Positions 16,818 to 25,439 of a DNA stretch of 64,000 nucleotides are shown here, piece by piece. Both the position numbers and the translations under genes were made by a program. Every line of letters starts with the position of its first letter. Within the stretch, counting starts at the first letter, position 1. The stretch spans positions 372,001 to 436,000 of the forward strand of contig NZ_VOPY01000002.1 of assembly GCF_007995095.1 (NCBI RefSeq). The letters run 5' to 3'. The DNA comes from Flavisphingopyxis soli. Its GTDB lineage: Bacteria; Pseudomonadota; Alphaproteobacteria; Sphingomonadales; Sphingomonadaceae. The notes beneath the pieces were generated by a model. The model was not told the origin of the DNA and did no database searches. It was given only the letters and a program-made list of their open reading frames with translations.

Positions 16818-17801
16818 TCAGCCGGCGAGGTCGCGCAGGCGTTCGCCGATCGCTTCGATCGGTTTGGCGCGGTCGTCGCGGCGCGCGGCGCTGAGCAGAG
16901 GATAGCCCGCTTCGGCTTCGGCGACGAGACCGCGGGTGAGTGTTCCGGCGCGGACCTCGGCAAGGATCTTGCGAAGTTCGGCGCGGCTCGCGTCGGTGAC
17001 GATCCGCCCGCGTCCTTTTACCCCAGCAAATTCGGCCGTCGGCGAAATGACTTCGCGCATGCCCGCGATGCCGCGTTGGGCGATCAGGTCGGCGAGCAGC
17101 TTGAGTTCGGTGATGCACTCGAAATAGGCGATCTCGGGCGAAAACCCAGCTTCAACGAGGACGTCATAGCCCGCCTGGATGATTTCGGGCACCGCGCCCC
17201 AGACGACGCCCTGTTCGTTGAACAGGTCGGCCTCGGCCTCTTCGGCGAAGCTGGTTTCGAGCATCGCGACGCGACCGCAACCGAGCGCCGAGCCGTAGGC
17301 CAGCGCAATGCCGCGCGCATCGCCGCTATGATCCTGTTCGATCGCGAACAGCGCGGGCATGCCGCCGCCCGCGACATAGTTGCTGCGCAGCGCCGAACCG
17401 GGCCCCTTGGGCGCGACGAGGATGACGTCTAGATCGGCGCGCGGGGCGACGAGGCCGAAGCGGATTGAGAGGCCGTGCGCGAAACACAGCGCGCCGCCAG
17501 CACGCAGGTTTGGCGCGACGAATTCCTGATAGATCGCTGCATGGCATTCGTCGGGCGCGAGAATGCTGACGAGATCGGCGCTCGCGACCGCCTCGGCGGG
17601 TTCGGCGACCGCCAGACCCGCAGCTTTAGCGGCGGCGATATTGCCCGATCCGGCTCGCAGGCCGACGACGACATCGACGCCTTCATCGTGCAGGTTGAGC
17701 GCATGGGCGTGGCCCTGGTTGCCGTAGCCGATAATCGCGACGCGTCTGCCCACAAGCAGCGCGGGGTCGGCGTCGCGGTCGGTATGGATCGTCAGCGGCA
17801 T
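16818..17801 (-). CDS. divergent ketol-acid reductoisomerase (IlvC-like)
   Basis: 327 residues. The NADPH site reads RVAIIGYGNQGHAHALNL with LRAGSGN as specificity loop. Class I catalytic residues are present: His in FAHGLSI, Lys in VAPKGPGS, Asp and Glu in EADLFNEQ, two Glu in YFECITELK, and Ser in ISPTAEF. The enzyme would convert acetolactate to dihydroxyisovalerate in valine and leucine synthesis. Compared with normal IlvC the C-terminus is short and ends KPIEAIGERLRDLAG. No ilvB or ilvH is adjacent. It may be a paralogue of a second ilvC elsewhere. It lies 58 bases downstream of miaA on the same strand. Confidence 0.75.
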   Translation of the reverse strand: MPLTIHTDRDADPALLVGRRVAIIGYGNQGHAHALNLHDEGVDVVVGLRAGSGNIAAAKAAGLAVAEPAEAVASADLVSILAPDECHAAIYQEFVAPNLRAGGALCFAHGLSIRFGLVAPRADLDVILVAPKGPGSALRSNYVAGGGMPALFAIEQDHSGDARGIALAYGSALGCGRVAMLETSFAEEAEADLFNEQGVVWGAVPEIIQAGYDVLVEAGFSPEIAYFECITELKLLADLIAQRGIAGMREVISPTAEFAGVKGRGRIVTDASRAELRKILAEVRAGTLTRGLVAEAEAGYPLLSAARRDDRAKPIEAIGERLRDLAG

Positions 17802-17859
17802 GTGAGGCTCTCCCGATAAGGCGGCGATCCGTGCCACGGCGAGGCGGGGCGAGGCAAGC

Positions 17860-18840
17860 TCAGCCCGCCAGTGCCGCGGCCATCGTGTCGGCAATGTTCG
17901 CGACCAGCGCGGCATCGGGGGTCGCCTCGACGCGCGTCCAGTCGGCCGGCGGCTGGTTGCGGAACCAGGTATATTGCCGCTTGGCGTAGCGCCGCGTGGC
18001 GAGCTGCGCATTGGCCAGCGCCTCGTCATAATCAAGTTCGCCCGCCAGCATCGCGGCGATATCGCGCACGCCGATCGCGCGCATGACCGGGCTTTCGGGC
18101 GGGTAGCCGTGCGCGAGCAATGCCTCGACCTCGGCAATCGCGCCGCCCGCCATCATCGCGACCAGCCGCTGATCGCAGCGATCGAACAGCCATTCGCGCG
18201 GCGGCAGCAGGATCGTCGCGGTGATATGCGTCGATGCGCCGATGCCGCCGGTCTTGGCCGATTGCCAGTCGGCGAGCGTGCGGCCGCTCGATCGCACGAC
18301 TTCGAGCGCGCGCGCGACACGCGTCGTATCGCCGCGATTGAGCCGCTTGGCGGCGGCAGGGTCTTCCTGTTTCAGCGCGGCATAGGCTTGTGCGACAGGC
18401 AGCGCGCGGACGGCGTCGCGGACGGCCGGGTCGATTTCGGGAACGGGCGCGATGCCGTCGATCAGCGTGCGGATATAAAGACCGGTACCGCCGACGAGGA
18501 TCGCGCGGCGACCATCGGCGGCGGCGGCGGCGATCTCTCGCGTCGCCTCTTCGGCCCAGCGCGCCGCGCTATAGTCGTCATCTCCGCCGACATGGCCGAA
18601 CAAGCGGTGCGGAATGCCGGCCATCTCGGTCTCGTCGGGGCGCGCCGACAGGATCGCAAGGTCGCGATAGACCTGCGCACTGTCGGCGTTGATGACGACG
18701 CTGGGGATACGCTGCGCCAGCGCCAGCGCGAGCGCGGTCTTGCCGCTCGCGGTCGGGCCGCAGATGATCGCGACCTCGGCCGGCTGGCCGTCGGATGATC
18801 GTTGTGGCGTGTGGGCGGTAGCGCTATCGGCTGATGTCAT
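17860..18840 (-). CDS. miaA: tRNA dimethylallyltransferase MiaA
   Basis: 326 residues. EVAIICGPTASGKTALALAL is the P-loop, NADSAQVYRDL and GGTGLYIRTLID are family motifs, and ATRRYAKRQYTWFRNQ near the C-terminus is the tRNA-contact region. MiaA adds an isopentenyl group to A37 of tRNAs that read codons starting with U. I place the start at the ATG at 18840; an ATG two codons upstream (18846) is possible. The frame stays open through serB but that part is antisense. The start overlaps the divergent serB start. Confidence 0.9.
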   Translation of the reverse strand: MTSADSATAHTPQRSSDGQPAEVAIICGPTASGKTALALALAQRIPSVVINADSAQVYRDLAILSARPDETEMAGIPHRLFGHVGGDDDYSAARWAEEATREIAAAAADGRRAILVGGTGLYIRTLIDGIAPVPEIDPAVRDAVRALPVAQAYAALKQEDPAAAKRLNRGDTTRVARALEVVRSSGRTLADWQSAKTGGIGASTHITATILLPPREWLFDRCDQRLVAMMAGGAIAEVEALLAHGYPPESPVMRAIGVRDIAAMLAGELDYDEALANAQLATRRYAKRQYTWFRNQPPADWTRVEATPDAALVANIADTMAAALAG

Positions 18841-19720
18841 GTTCATTGCGACGGTGATAGCAGCCCGGAGGCTGAACGAGAACGCGATTGATCGCGTCGA
18901 GCAGATACTGGCGCAGGCGGGCTGCGAGCCCGCCGGCTGGCGCTGGATCGACGAGGGCGACGCCGCCGATGTCGAATTCCGCCAGGGTCTGGTGAACGCA
19001 CGCGCGGCGCTGCGCGACGCCGTAGAGGGCTGCGATATCGTCGTGCAAGCTGCGATCGGGCGCGAAAAGGCGATCCTGATCAGTGACATGGACTCGACGA
19101 TGATCGGGCAGGAATGCATCGACGAACTCGCCGACCTTGCCGGCGTCGGCCGTGAGGTGGCCGCGGTGACTGAGCGGGCAATGCGCGGCGAAATCGATTT
19201 CGTCGGCGCGCTCAACGACCGTGTTGCCCTGCTCGCGGGTCTGCCGGTCGGGAAAGTCGCCGAATGCCTGGCGACGCGCATCCATGACACGCCCGGCGCG
19301 CAGACGCTGGTGCGGACGATGCGCGCGCGCGGCGCGCTGACGATCCTGGTCAGCGGCGGGTTTCGTCGCTTTGCCGGACCGGTTGCCCAACGGCTGGGTT
19401 TCGAGCGGGTGCATTGCAACGTCCTCGGCGCCGCTGACGGGTGCCTGATGGGGAAGGTCGAAGGGCCGATCGTCGATGCCGCGGCCAAGCTGGCGGCGCT
19501 CGAACAGGCCTGCGTGGCGCGCGGGGTCGATCGTACGGCGGTGCTCGCGATCGGCGACGGAGCCAACGATCTGCCGATGATCGAGGCCGCGGGGCTGGGT
19601 GTCGCCTTTAATGCCAAGCCGATCGTTGCCGCCGCGGCCGCCGCTGCGATCGCGCATAACGACCTTACCGCATTGCTATGGGTGCAGGGAATCTCCCGCG
19701 CACACTGGATCGAAGGCTGA
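18839..19720 (+). CDS. serB: phosphoserine phosphatase SerB
   Basis: 293 residues. The HAD catalytic motif I is DMDSTMIGQECIDELA, motif II is ILVSGGFRRFAG, and motifs III and IV are KLAALEQA and IGDGANDLPMI. An N-terminal ACT-like stretch precedes the HAD domain. The enzyme makes serine from phosphoserine, the last step of serine synthesis. The ATG at 18839 lies inside the start region of divergent miaA, so its promoter must sit within miaA. Confidence 0.92.
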   Translation: MFIATVIAARRLNENAIDRVEQILAQAGCEPAGWRWIDEGDAADVEFRQGLVNARAALRDAVEGCDIVVQAAIGREKAILISDMDSTMIGQECIDELADLAGVGREVAAVTERAMRGEIDFVGALNDRVALLAGLPVGKVAECLATRIHDTPGAQTLVRTMRARGALTILVSGGFRRFAGPVAQRLGFERVHCNVLGAADGCLMGKVEGPIVDAAAKLAALEQACVARGVDRTAVLAIGDGANDLPMIEAAGLGVAFNAKPIVAAAAAAAIAHNDLTALLWVQGISRAHWIEG

Positions 19721-19728
19721 CAGCAGCC

Positions 19729-20778
19729 TCAGTTGGCGACGGGGAAACATCCCTGGCCGCGCGCCTTGAATGTCTTGCACGCCGCCTCAGCCTCGCCGCG
19801 CGTCGAATAGGCACCGGTGCGGACGCGCGTCAGTCTGCCCGTGCTCTGATAGTCAGCCTGCAAGCCCGCGACCGCGCCGCTTTTCGACAGTTTCGACCAC
19901 AAAGCTTCGGCATTGGCGCGCGAGCTGAACGCGCCGAGCTGGATGCGCCATTTGCCGCGCGTTGCGGCCGGGGGCGAGGCGGTTGCCACCTTGACCGGAG
20001 CGGGAACGATCCTGGCCGGCGCGGGCACCGGATTTGGTGTGGCGACGATGACCGGGGCCGGTGTCGGTGCAGGATCGCCGGCCATCGGCGGCGGGGTAAA
20101 GGTCACGCCGGGCTGCGATGGCGGCAATGTCGTCGGCTTGACCGTCACGGGGCCCTTCGTAACGGGCTTGGCGGCGGGCTCGACGAGCGCGAGCCGCGCG
20201 TTGCGTTCGGTCCGGGCAAGTTCCTGCGCCATTGCCAGGCCCTGGGTCTTTTGCGCGGGCGTCAGCAGCGGCTCCATATTGGCGAGGCTGGCGGCGGCCT
20301 GTTCGAGGCCGGCCTCGTTGGCGCGCTGCATCATGGCATAGCCGCGAACCGGGTCGCGGGGCAGGAAGTCGCCGTTAAACGCGGCGGTGCCGACGATATA
20401 TTGCGCGCGCGGTTCGCCGCGTGCGGCCGATTTCTCGAGCCACGGCATCGCATCCTTCTGCTTGCCGTTGGTGAACAGCATGATGCCGTAATTGTCCTGC
20501 GCCTGGACATGACCTTGTTCGGCCGCACGGCGGTAGAGGTTTTCGGCCATCGACAGGTCGGCAGGGACGCCGCGCCCGAGCTTGTAGGCCTGGGCAAGGT
20601 TGAACTGCGCATCGGCATCGCCCTTGATCGCGTCGGTCCGCCAGGCGGCGACGGCAGCGGCATAATCGCCGCGTTCCCACGCCTCGACACCCGCCTTGAC
20701 GTCGGCATAAGCGGGCAGGACGGCCGTCAGCGCAGCACCGGCGGCGACCAGGGCAATGAGGTGGCGATGAGAGACCAT
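19729..20778 (-). CDS. Sel1-repeat and SPOR domain envelope protein
   Basis: 349 residues. A signal peptide (LIALVAAGAALTAVLPAYA) is followed by Sel1/TPR-type repeats between residues 30 and 160 (GDADAQFNLAQAYKLGRGV, QGHVQAQDNYGIMLF, ARGEPRAQYIVGTAAF). A proline-rich linker (about 200-270) leads to a C-terminal SPOR domain (KWRIQLGAFSSRANAEALW ... RVRTGAYSTRGEAEAAC). SPOR domains bind denuded peptidoglycan at division sites. It is divergent from parA across a 220-base region with two CtrA-like boxes, and ends 8 bases from serB. Confidence 0.85.
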   Translation of the reverse strand: MVSHRHLIALVAAGAALTAVLPAYADVKAGVEAWERGDYAAAVAAWRTDAIKGDADAQFNLAQAYKLGRGVPADLSMAENLYRRAAEQGHVQAQDNYGIMLFTNGKQKDAMPWLEKSAARGEPRAQYIVGTAAFNGDFLPRDPVRGYAMMQRANEAGLEQAAASLANMEPLLTPAQKTQGLAMAQELARTERNARLALVEPAAKPVTKGPVTVKPTTLPPSQPGVTFTPPPMAGDPAPTPAPVIVATPNPVPAPARIVPAPVKVATASPPAATRGKWRIQLGAFSSRANAEALWSKLSKSGAVAGLQADYQSTGRLTRVRTGAYSTRGEAEAACKTFKARGQGCFPVAN

Positions 20779-20864
20779 GGCGGGAGATCCTTGTCCTGGT
20801 GAAAACTGTTGGTGCGAAACACATTAGCGCAATTGGCGGTCGAAAGCTCCTAGCGCAAAATAGC

Positions 20865-20879
20865 TTAACCCGTCGTTAG
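20865..20879. promoter_or_regulatory. candidate CtrA box 1, TTAA-N7-TTAG
   Basis: TTAACCCGTCGTTAG is one base from the alphaproteobacterial CtrA consensus TTAA-N7-TTAA. It lies in the divergent region between the Sel1-SPOR gene and parA. This is a pattern match only. Confidence 0.4.
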
Positions 20880-20931
20880 TGCCAAATCATCCGCTTTTAT
20901 CGGGGTCGGGCAAGAATTGCATGGCGCCATA

Positions 20932-20946
20932 TTAACCAAATTTTAG
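20932..20946. promoter_or_regulatory. candidate CtrA box 2, TTAA-N7-TTAG
   Basis: TTAACCAAATTTTAG is one base from TTAA-N7-TTAA and contains the preferred TTAACC half. It lies 53 bases upstream of the parA start, close to where an activator would contact RNA polymerase. Two such sites in 82 bases of GC-rich DNA are unlikely to be chance. Confidence 0.45.
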
Positions 20947-20998
20947 GCCCGTTCGTGGCACTCCTCCTGTCGAACACATCTCACTTCGGGGGAAAAGC

Positions 20999-21724
20999 GT
21001 GCGCGTTCTCGCATTAGCATCGCAAAAAGGCGGATCGGGCAAGACAACCTTGTCCGGCCATCTGGCGGTCCAGGCTCAATTGGCGGGCGCTGGTCCCGTC
21101 GTCCTTATCGACATCGATCCGCAAGGCTCGCTGGCCGACTGGTGGAACGAACGCGAGGCCGAATTGCCCGCGTTCGCGCAGACCACTGTCGCCCGGCTCG
21201 CCGCCGATCTCGAGGTCCTGCGCCAGCAGGGCTTCAAGCTCGCGGTCATCGATACGCCTCCCGCCATCACGATGGCGATCCAGAGCGTCATCTCGGTGTC
21301 CGAGCTGATCGTCGTTCCGACGCGGCCAAGCCCGCACGATCTGCGCGCCGTCGGCGCCACGGTCGACCTGTGCGAACGCGCCGGCAAGCCGCTGATCTTC
21401 GTCGTCAACGCCGCCACCCCCAAGGCGCGGATCACGAGCGAAGCCGCGGTTGCACTGTCGCAGCACGGCACCGTCGCCCCCGTCACGCTGCACCAGCGGA
21501 CCGATTTCGCCGCCTCGATGATCGACGGCCGGACGGTGATGGAGGTCGATCCCAAGGGCAAGTCGTGCGCCGAAGTGACGCAATTGTGGACCTATATCTC
21601 CGACCGCCTCGAAAAGAATTTCCGCCGCACGATCTTCAGTGCGCCCGCTGCGACCACGGCGATGAGCCAGGCCGGCGCGCCGCGTCCGCTCGGTGGCTTC
21701 GGCCGCCGCGTGGTCGGCCAATAA
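20999..21724 (+). CDS. ParA family ATPase
   Basis: 241 residues from GTG 20999 (GGGGGAAAAGC upstream). The deviant Walker A SQKGGSGKTT (K10, K15) and the switch region VLIDIDPQGSLADWWNER identify the ParA/MipZ/MinD superfamily. FKLAVIDTPPAITMAIQSVI and ELIVVPTRPSPHDLRAVGAT follow. It lacks an N-terminal helix-turn-helix, so it is a small ParA. A normal ParB is not adjacent; the next gene, with a possible ribbon-helix-helix end, is the likely partner. It is probably not the chromosomal ParA, which is normally paired with parB. Confidence 0.88.
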   Translation: MRVLALASQKGGSGKTTLSGHLAVQAQLAGAGPVVLIDIDPQGSLADWWNEREAELPAFAQTTVARLAADLEVLRQQGFKLAVIDTPPAITMAIQSVISVSELIVVPTRPSPHDLRAVGATVDLCERAGKPLIFVVNAATPKARITSEAAVALSQHGTVAPVTLHQRTDFAASMIDGRTVMEVDPKGKSCAEVTQLWTYISDRLEKNFRRTIFSAPAATTAMSQAGAPRPLGGFGRRVVGQ

Positions 21725-21747
21725 GGCGAGTGGAGAGGACCAGCCCC

Positions 21748-22578
21748 ATGGCCGAAGCCAAACCCACCGCATCCTTGTCCTCTGGCCTGTTGGCCCGCAA
21801 GGGCGCCGCGCGTCCCGCGATGCGTCGCCAGGGCCTTGGCGGCCATATCGCCAGCCCGCACGACGACCTTGGCTGGAACGACATGGGCCATGAGCCCGAA
21901 AAGGACGAACACGACAGCCACGCCGCGCACGTTGCCGACATCATGCCGATGCTTTCGCCGATGGGCGCTAAGCCCGTCGCACTGCCGATCGAGCGCGACA
22001 TCGACGGCCCGTCCGACGATGCCGGCGACCAGCCGGAATCGAACCAGGCTCCCGACAATGTTTCATCGGTTGGACGCTCGCCCTTGTCGGTCAAGCCCGG
22101 CAAGCCGCAGGTCGTCTTGCAGCGCGAGGCACTCGAAGACCGCGTTCGCGCGCCAGCTGCCGCCGCTCCAGTCGTTCAGGACGTAGTGGCAGACGTGGCC
22201 GAGCCAGACGCCGCCGAGCCGGTTGCTCCCGAAGCGTCGCAGCCCCAAGCGACCGAACCGGTCGTGGCCGAAGTGGCCCCCAAGCAGCCGACCCCGCGCC
22301 CTGCGGTCAAGCCAGCTGCCGAGGCACCCAGGCAGGCACAGCTCCGCGCGCCGAAAAAATCACGCCCGCGCGGGACCGCGCGTGCCGCAGGGGCCAAGGC
22401 GGCCTTCACGTTGCGGATCGACGCCGATCGCCATCTGCGCCTTCGGCTCGCCAGCGCCGTCACCAACCTGTCGGCGCAGCAAATTCTGACCGAGGCATTC
22501 GACGCCTATCTGGAAAACCTTCCCGAGGTCGAGACGCTGGCTGGTAATGTCGCCCGCCATAACGCCGACAGACACTAG
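21748..22578 (+). CDS. ParA-associated protein with a putative ribbon-helix-helix C-terminus
   Basis: 276 residues from the ATG at 21748 (GGAGAGGA upstream). Residues 1-60 are conserved-looking and polar (LSSGLLARKGAARPAMRRQG). Residues 60-215 are an acidic Pro/Ala/Val-rich disordered linker. Residues about 218-260 (AAFTLRIDADRHLRLRLASA, then LSAQQILTEAFDAYLE) have the strand-helix-helix pattern of ribbon-helix-helix DNA-binding proteins, as in ParG/CopG. The gene follows parA by 23 bases. A role as DNA anchor or adaptor for ParA is inference. Confidence 0.65.
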   Translation: MAEAKPTASLSSGLLARKGAARPAMRRQGLGGHIASPHDDLGWNDMGHEPEKDEHDSHAAHVADIMPMLSPMGAKPVALPIERDIDGPSDDAGDQPESNQAPDNVSSVGRSPLSVKPGKPQVVLQREALEDRVRAPAAAAPVVQDVVADVAEPDAAEPVAPEASQPQATEPVVAEVAPKQPTPRPAVKPAAEAPRQAQLRAPKKSRPRGTARAAGAKAAFTLRIDADRHLRLRLASAVTNLSAQQILTEAFDAYLENLPEVETLAGNVARHNADRH

Positions 22579-22587
22579 AGGATTACC

Positions 22588-24003
22588 ATGACCCATCTGG
22601 CATTCTTGCGAATCGCAGCATCGGGACTTGTCATGAGCGCCGCACTGAGCGGCTGCTCGGGGGTCGACCTCACCCGCCTGTCGCCCGCGTCGAGCGATGC
22701 CCAGCTTGCCGCATCGGCGGGCAAGGCATCGAGCGAATACCAGCGGCTGGCGAGCAAGGGCGACACCGCCGAAGCGCTCGTTGCCGCCGAAACCGCGGTC
22801 GCCGCCGATCCTTCCAATGCGGCCTATCGCACGCAGCTGGGCCATGCCTATTTCGCCGCCGGACGCTTTGCCTCGGCGCAGACCGCGTTCGAGGATGCGA
22901 TGGCGCTTGGCGCGACCGACGGCGGCACCGCCGTATCGCTCGCGCTCTCGCTTTCGGCCAACGGCCGCCTCGATGATGCTGTTGCGATGCTCGATGCCAA
23001 TCGCGACCGGATCATCGAGAGCGATTACGGCCTCGCGCTCGCGCTCGCCGGACAGCCCGAACGCGCGATCATGGTCCTGACCAGCGCCGCGCGCGCCGAT
23101 GGCGCCACCGCGCAGACGCGCCAGAACCTTGCCTTCGCGCACGCCATGACCGGCCGCTGGCTCGAGGCTAAGCTGATCGCCGCGCAGGACATGAGCATCG
23201 CCAACCTCGACGAACGGATGACGCAATGGGCCGCTCTGGTCCAGACGCCGACACCGACCCAGCTCGTCGCCGGCCTGATGGGTGTCACCCCCGTCGCCGA
23301 TCCTGGCCTGCCGACGCGCCTCGCGCTGGTCGACGCGCCCAATGCCCAGGCCGCGCTCGCCAAGGAAGCGATCGTCGACATGGCGTCGTACAACAGCGCT
23401 ACCGATGCGCCGATGGCCGCCAGCGATGCTGCCCTGAGCACGATCGCTCCGATCGAATATGCCGCTGCCCAGCCGATCCCGGCGGCTCCGGTCGAGGCCG
23501 ACGAGGAACCGTATTCGCAGGCGGTTGCCGACCTGCTCGCGCTCAACGAGACGGCTCAGCCTGCCGCCGAGGAGTCGACCATGCTCGAACGCGTCGCCGA
23601 AGCCGCCCCGGCGGTTCAGGCAGCACCTTCGTTCACTCCGGTTCGCAACGCGGCACCGGCTCGCTCCGCTACACCGGCAGCATCGATCGCCGATGCGCGC
23701 ACCGGCTGGTCGGTACAGCTCGGCGCGTTCTCGACCAATGCCGCCGCCCGCGATGCGTGGACGACATATTCGAAGCGCTTCGCCTCGCTCGACGGTTATT
23801 CGGCGACGAGCCATCACGCGGTCGTCGATGGCAAGAATTTCTTCCGGCTGACCGCCAACGGCCTCGGCACGCGCCAGGCGGCCACATCGCTCTGCAGCGC
23901 GGTAAAGCGTAGCGGCGGCGTGTGCTTCGTGCGCAATCTTTCAGGTCGCGAAGATGTCCGCTGGGCATCGCGCGACGATGGACGCAAGTTCGCCGCACGC
24001 TAA
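22588..24003 (+). CDS. TPR and SPOR domain lipoprotein
   Basis: 471 residues. A lipoprotein signal peptide ends at the lipobox LSGC (C23). TPR repeats fill about residues 40-190 (EYQRLASKGDTAEALVAAET, AYRTQLGHAYFAAGRFASAQ, NGRLDDAVAMLDANRD, ARQNLAFAHAMTGRWLEAK-like). An Ala/Pro linker leads to a C-terminal SPOR domain (TGWSVQLGAFSTNAAARDAW ... NFFRLTANGLGTRQAATSLC). It begins 9 bases after the preceding stop, so it is in the parA operon. It probably works in the periplasm, bound to the outer membrane and septal peptidoglycan. Confidence 0.82.
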   Translation: MTHLAFLRIAASGLVMSAALSGCSGVDLTRLSPASSDAQLAASAGKASSEYQRLASKGDTAEALVAAETAVAADPSNAAYRTQLGHAYFAAGRFASAQTAFEDAMALGATDGGTAVSLALSLSANGRLDDAVAMLDANRDRIIESDYGLALALAGQPERAIMVLTSAARADGATAQTRQNLAFAHAMTGRWLEAKLIAAQDMSIANLDERMTQWAALVQTPTPTQLVAGLMGVTPVADPGLPTRLALVDAPNAQAALAKEAIVDMASYNSATDAPMAASDAALSTIAPIEYAAAQPIPAAPVEADEEPYSQAVADLLALNETAQPAAEESTMLERVAEAAPAVQAAPSFTPVRNAAPARSATPAASIADARTGWSVQLGAFSTNAAARDAWTTYSKRFASLDGYSATSHHAVVDGKNFFRLTANGLGTRQAATSLCSAVKRSGGVCFVRNLSGREDVRWASRDDGRKFAAR

Positions 24004-24062
24004 CCGGCAAGCAGTATTTCAAGCGGGGGATCGGCCTGTCGAGCGATCGGCGGGCCGTTCGT

Positions 24063-25004
24063 TTATGTACGCCGGGCGCGGGTCAGCAGGTCGAGGCAGG
24101 CCATGCGCACCGCGACACCCATTTCGACCTGTTCGAGGATCAGCGATCGCTCGGGATCGTCGGCCAGCTCGCCGCTGATCTCGACGTCGCGGTTCATCGG
24201 CCCGGGATGCATGACGAGTGCGTTCGGGGCGTGGCGCGCCAGCCGTTGGTGCGTCAGCCCGTAGGCGGCGTGGTAATCCTCGGTGCTGTCGGGGAAGGCG
24301 GTGGCCATCCGCTCGCGCTGGATGCGCAGCATCATGACGATATCGGCGCCCGCTAGCGCGGCATCGAAATCTTCGTACGCCGCGATCCCGTCGGGCAGGC
24401 TGTCGGGCATCAGCGACGGCGGCGCGGCGACGCGAACTTCGGCGCCCATCAGTGGCAGCGACAGCATGTTCGACCCGGCGACGCGGCTGTGGCGGATATC
24501 GCCGCAAATCGTGACCTTGACGCCATCGAGCCGGCCGAGGTGGCGGCGGATGGTCAGCGCATCGAGCAAGGCCTGCGTCGGATGTTCGCCGGTGCCGTCG
24601 CCGGCGTTGATCACGGGGCAGTCGAGCACGCGCGCGACATCAACCGCGGCACCGACCGCCTCGTGGCGGATGACGACGACGTCGGGACGCATCGCGCCCA
24701 AGGTCAGCGCGGTATCGGTCAGGCTCTCGCCCTTTTTGACGCTCGATTCCTCGGGACGGAAGTTCGACACCTGTGCACCGAGCCGCTTGCCCGCGATCTC
24801 GAACGAGAACAGCGTGCGCGTCGAATTTTCGAAAAAGGCGTTGATCTGCGTGAGGCCGCGCAAGCGGTCGTCGGCCTTGCGCTTGCCGCGATTGAAACCG
24901 ATCCAGCCCTCGGCTTCGTCGAGGATCAGCGCGATATCGGTGGCGGAAAGCCCGGCAATGCCGAGCAGGTCGCGGTGCGCGAAGGCGGTTTCAGGCTGTG
25001 GCAT
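24063..25004 (-). CDS. pyrB: aspartate carbamoyltransferase catalytic subunit PyrB
   Basis: 313 residues. The carbamoyl-phosphate loop is [20 protein letters not shown], with the catalytic [12 protein letters not shown] and the mobile-loop lysine region [25 protein letters not shown] and [14 protein letters not shown] complete the family. It forms carbamoyl-aspartate in pyrimidine synthesis. No pyrC or regulatory pyrI is adjacent. Confidence 0.95.
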   Translation of the reverse strand: MPQPETAFAHRDLLGIAGLSATDIALILDEAEGWIGFNRGKRKADDRLRGLTQINAFFENSTRTLFSFEIAGKRLGAQVSNFRPEESSVKKGESLTDTALTLGAMRPDVVVIRHEAVGAAVDVARVLDCPVINAGDGTGEHPTQALLDALTIRRHLGRLDGVKVTICGDIRHSRVAGSNMLSLPLMGAEVRVAAPPSLMPDSLPDGIAAYEDFDAALAGADIVMMLRIQRERMATAFPDSTEDYHAAYGLTHQRLARHAPNALVMHPGPMNRDVEISGELADDPERSLILEQVEMGVAVRMACLDLLTRARRT

Positions 25005-25038
25005 CGGGATCGGCGTCTAGGCCGGGATGCGCGCGGCC

Positions 25039-25404
25039 TCAACCATCGAATGCGAAATCGCCGTGCGGTTCATCGTATGAAGAGCTGAACGTCGCGGTTT
25101 CAGAAGCGATCTTGTCCGAGATGGCGGTCGCTATCGGGTCAAGGTAACCCGCGGACCACAGCGCGAGGATCAAGCCGTGGACCAGCGGCATCGCGCGCAG
25201 GATATTGGCGATCGGCTGCTTGCGCGTCTTGTGGCGAACGATCCGCGCCGCGGCCAATGCGCCGATCGATCCGCCGAGCGCGCTCCACGTGATCAGCGTC
25301 GATTCGGCGATCCGCGAGCGCCCGTTCCTGGCGCACGACTTGTCCCAGACCATCAGGACGAACGCCACGGTATTGGCGGCAATGATCCAGTAGGCGATCA
25401 GCAT
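25039..25404 (-). CDS. DUF1294 small membrane protein
   Basis: 121 residues from the ATG at 25404. Three hydrophobic segments are seen (YWIIAANTVAFVLMVWDKSC, LITWSALGGSIGALAAARIV, LVHGLILALWSAGYL), with the DUF1294 signatures VWDKSCA and GGSIGALAAARIVRHKTRKQ. An acidic tail of about 30 residues follows. Function is unknown. It lies between pyrB and ruvX on the same strand. Confidence 0.8.
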   Translation of the reverse strand: MLIAYWIIAANTVAFVLMVWDKSCARNGRSRIAESTLITWSALGGSIGALAAARIVRHKTRKQPIANILRAMPLVHGLILALWSAGYLDPIATAISDKIASETATFSSSYDEPHGDFAFDG

Positions 25405-25439
25405 CGCCGCGATCCTATCGGCAATATCGCAACAATTCG

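Noticed and set aside
18847-19617. Upstream extension of miaA to 585 residues
   Set aside because: The extra part is antisense to serB and has no known domain; MiaA motifs begin just after the ATG at 18840.
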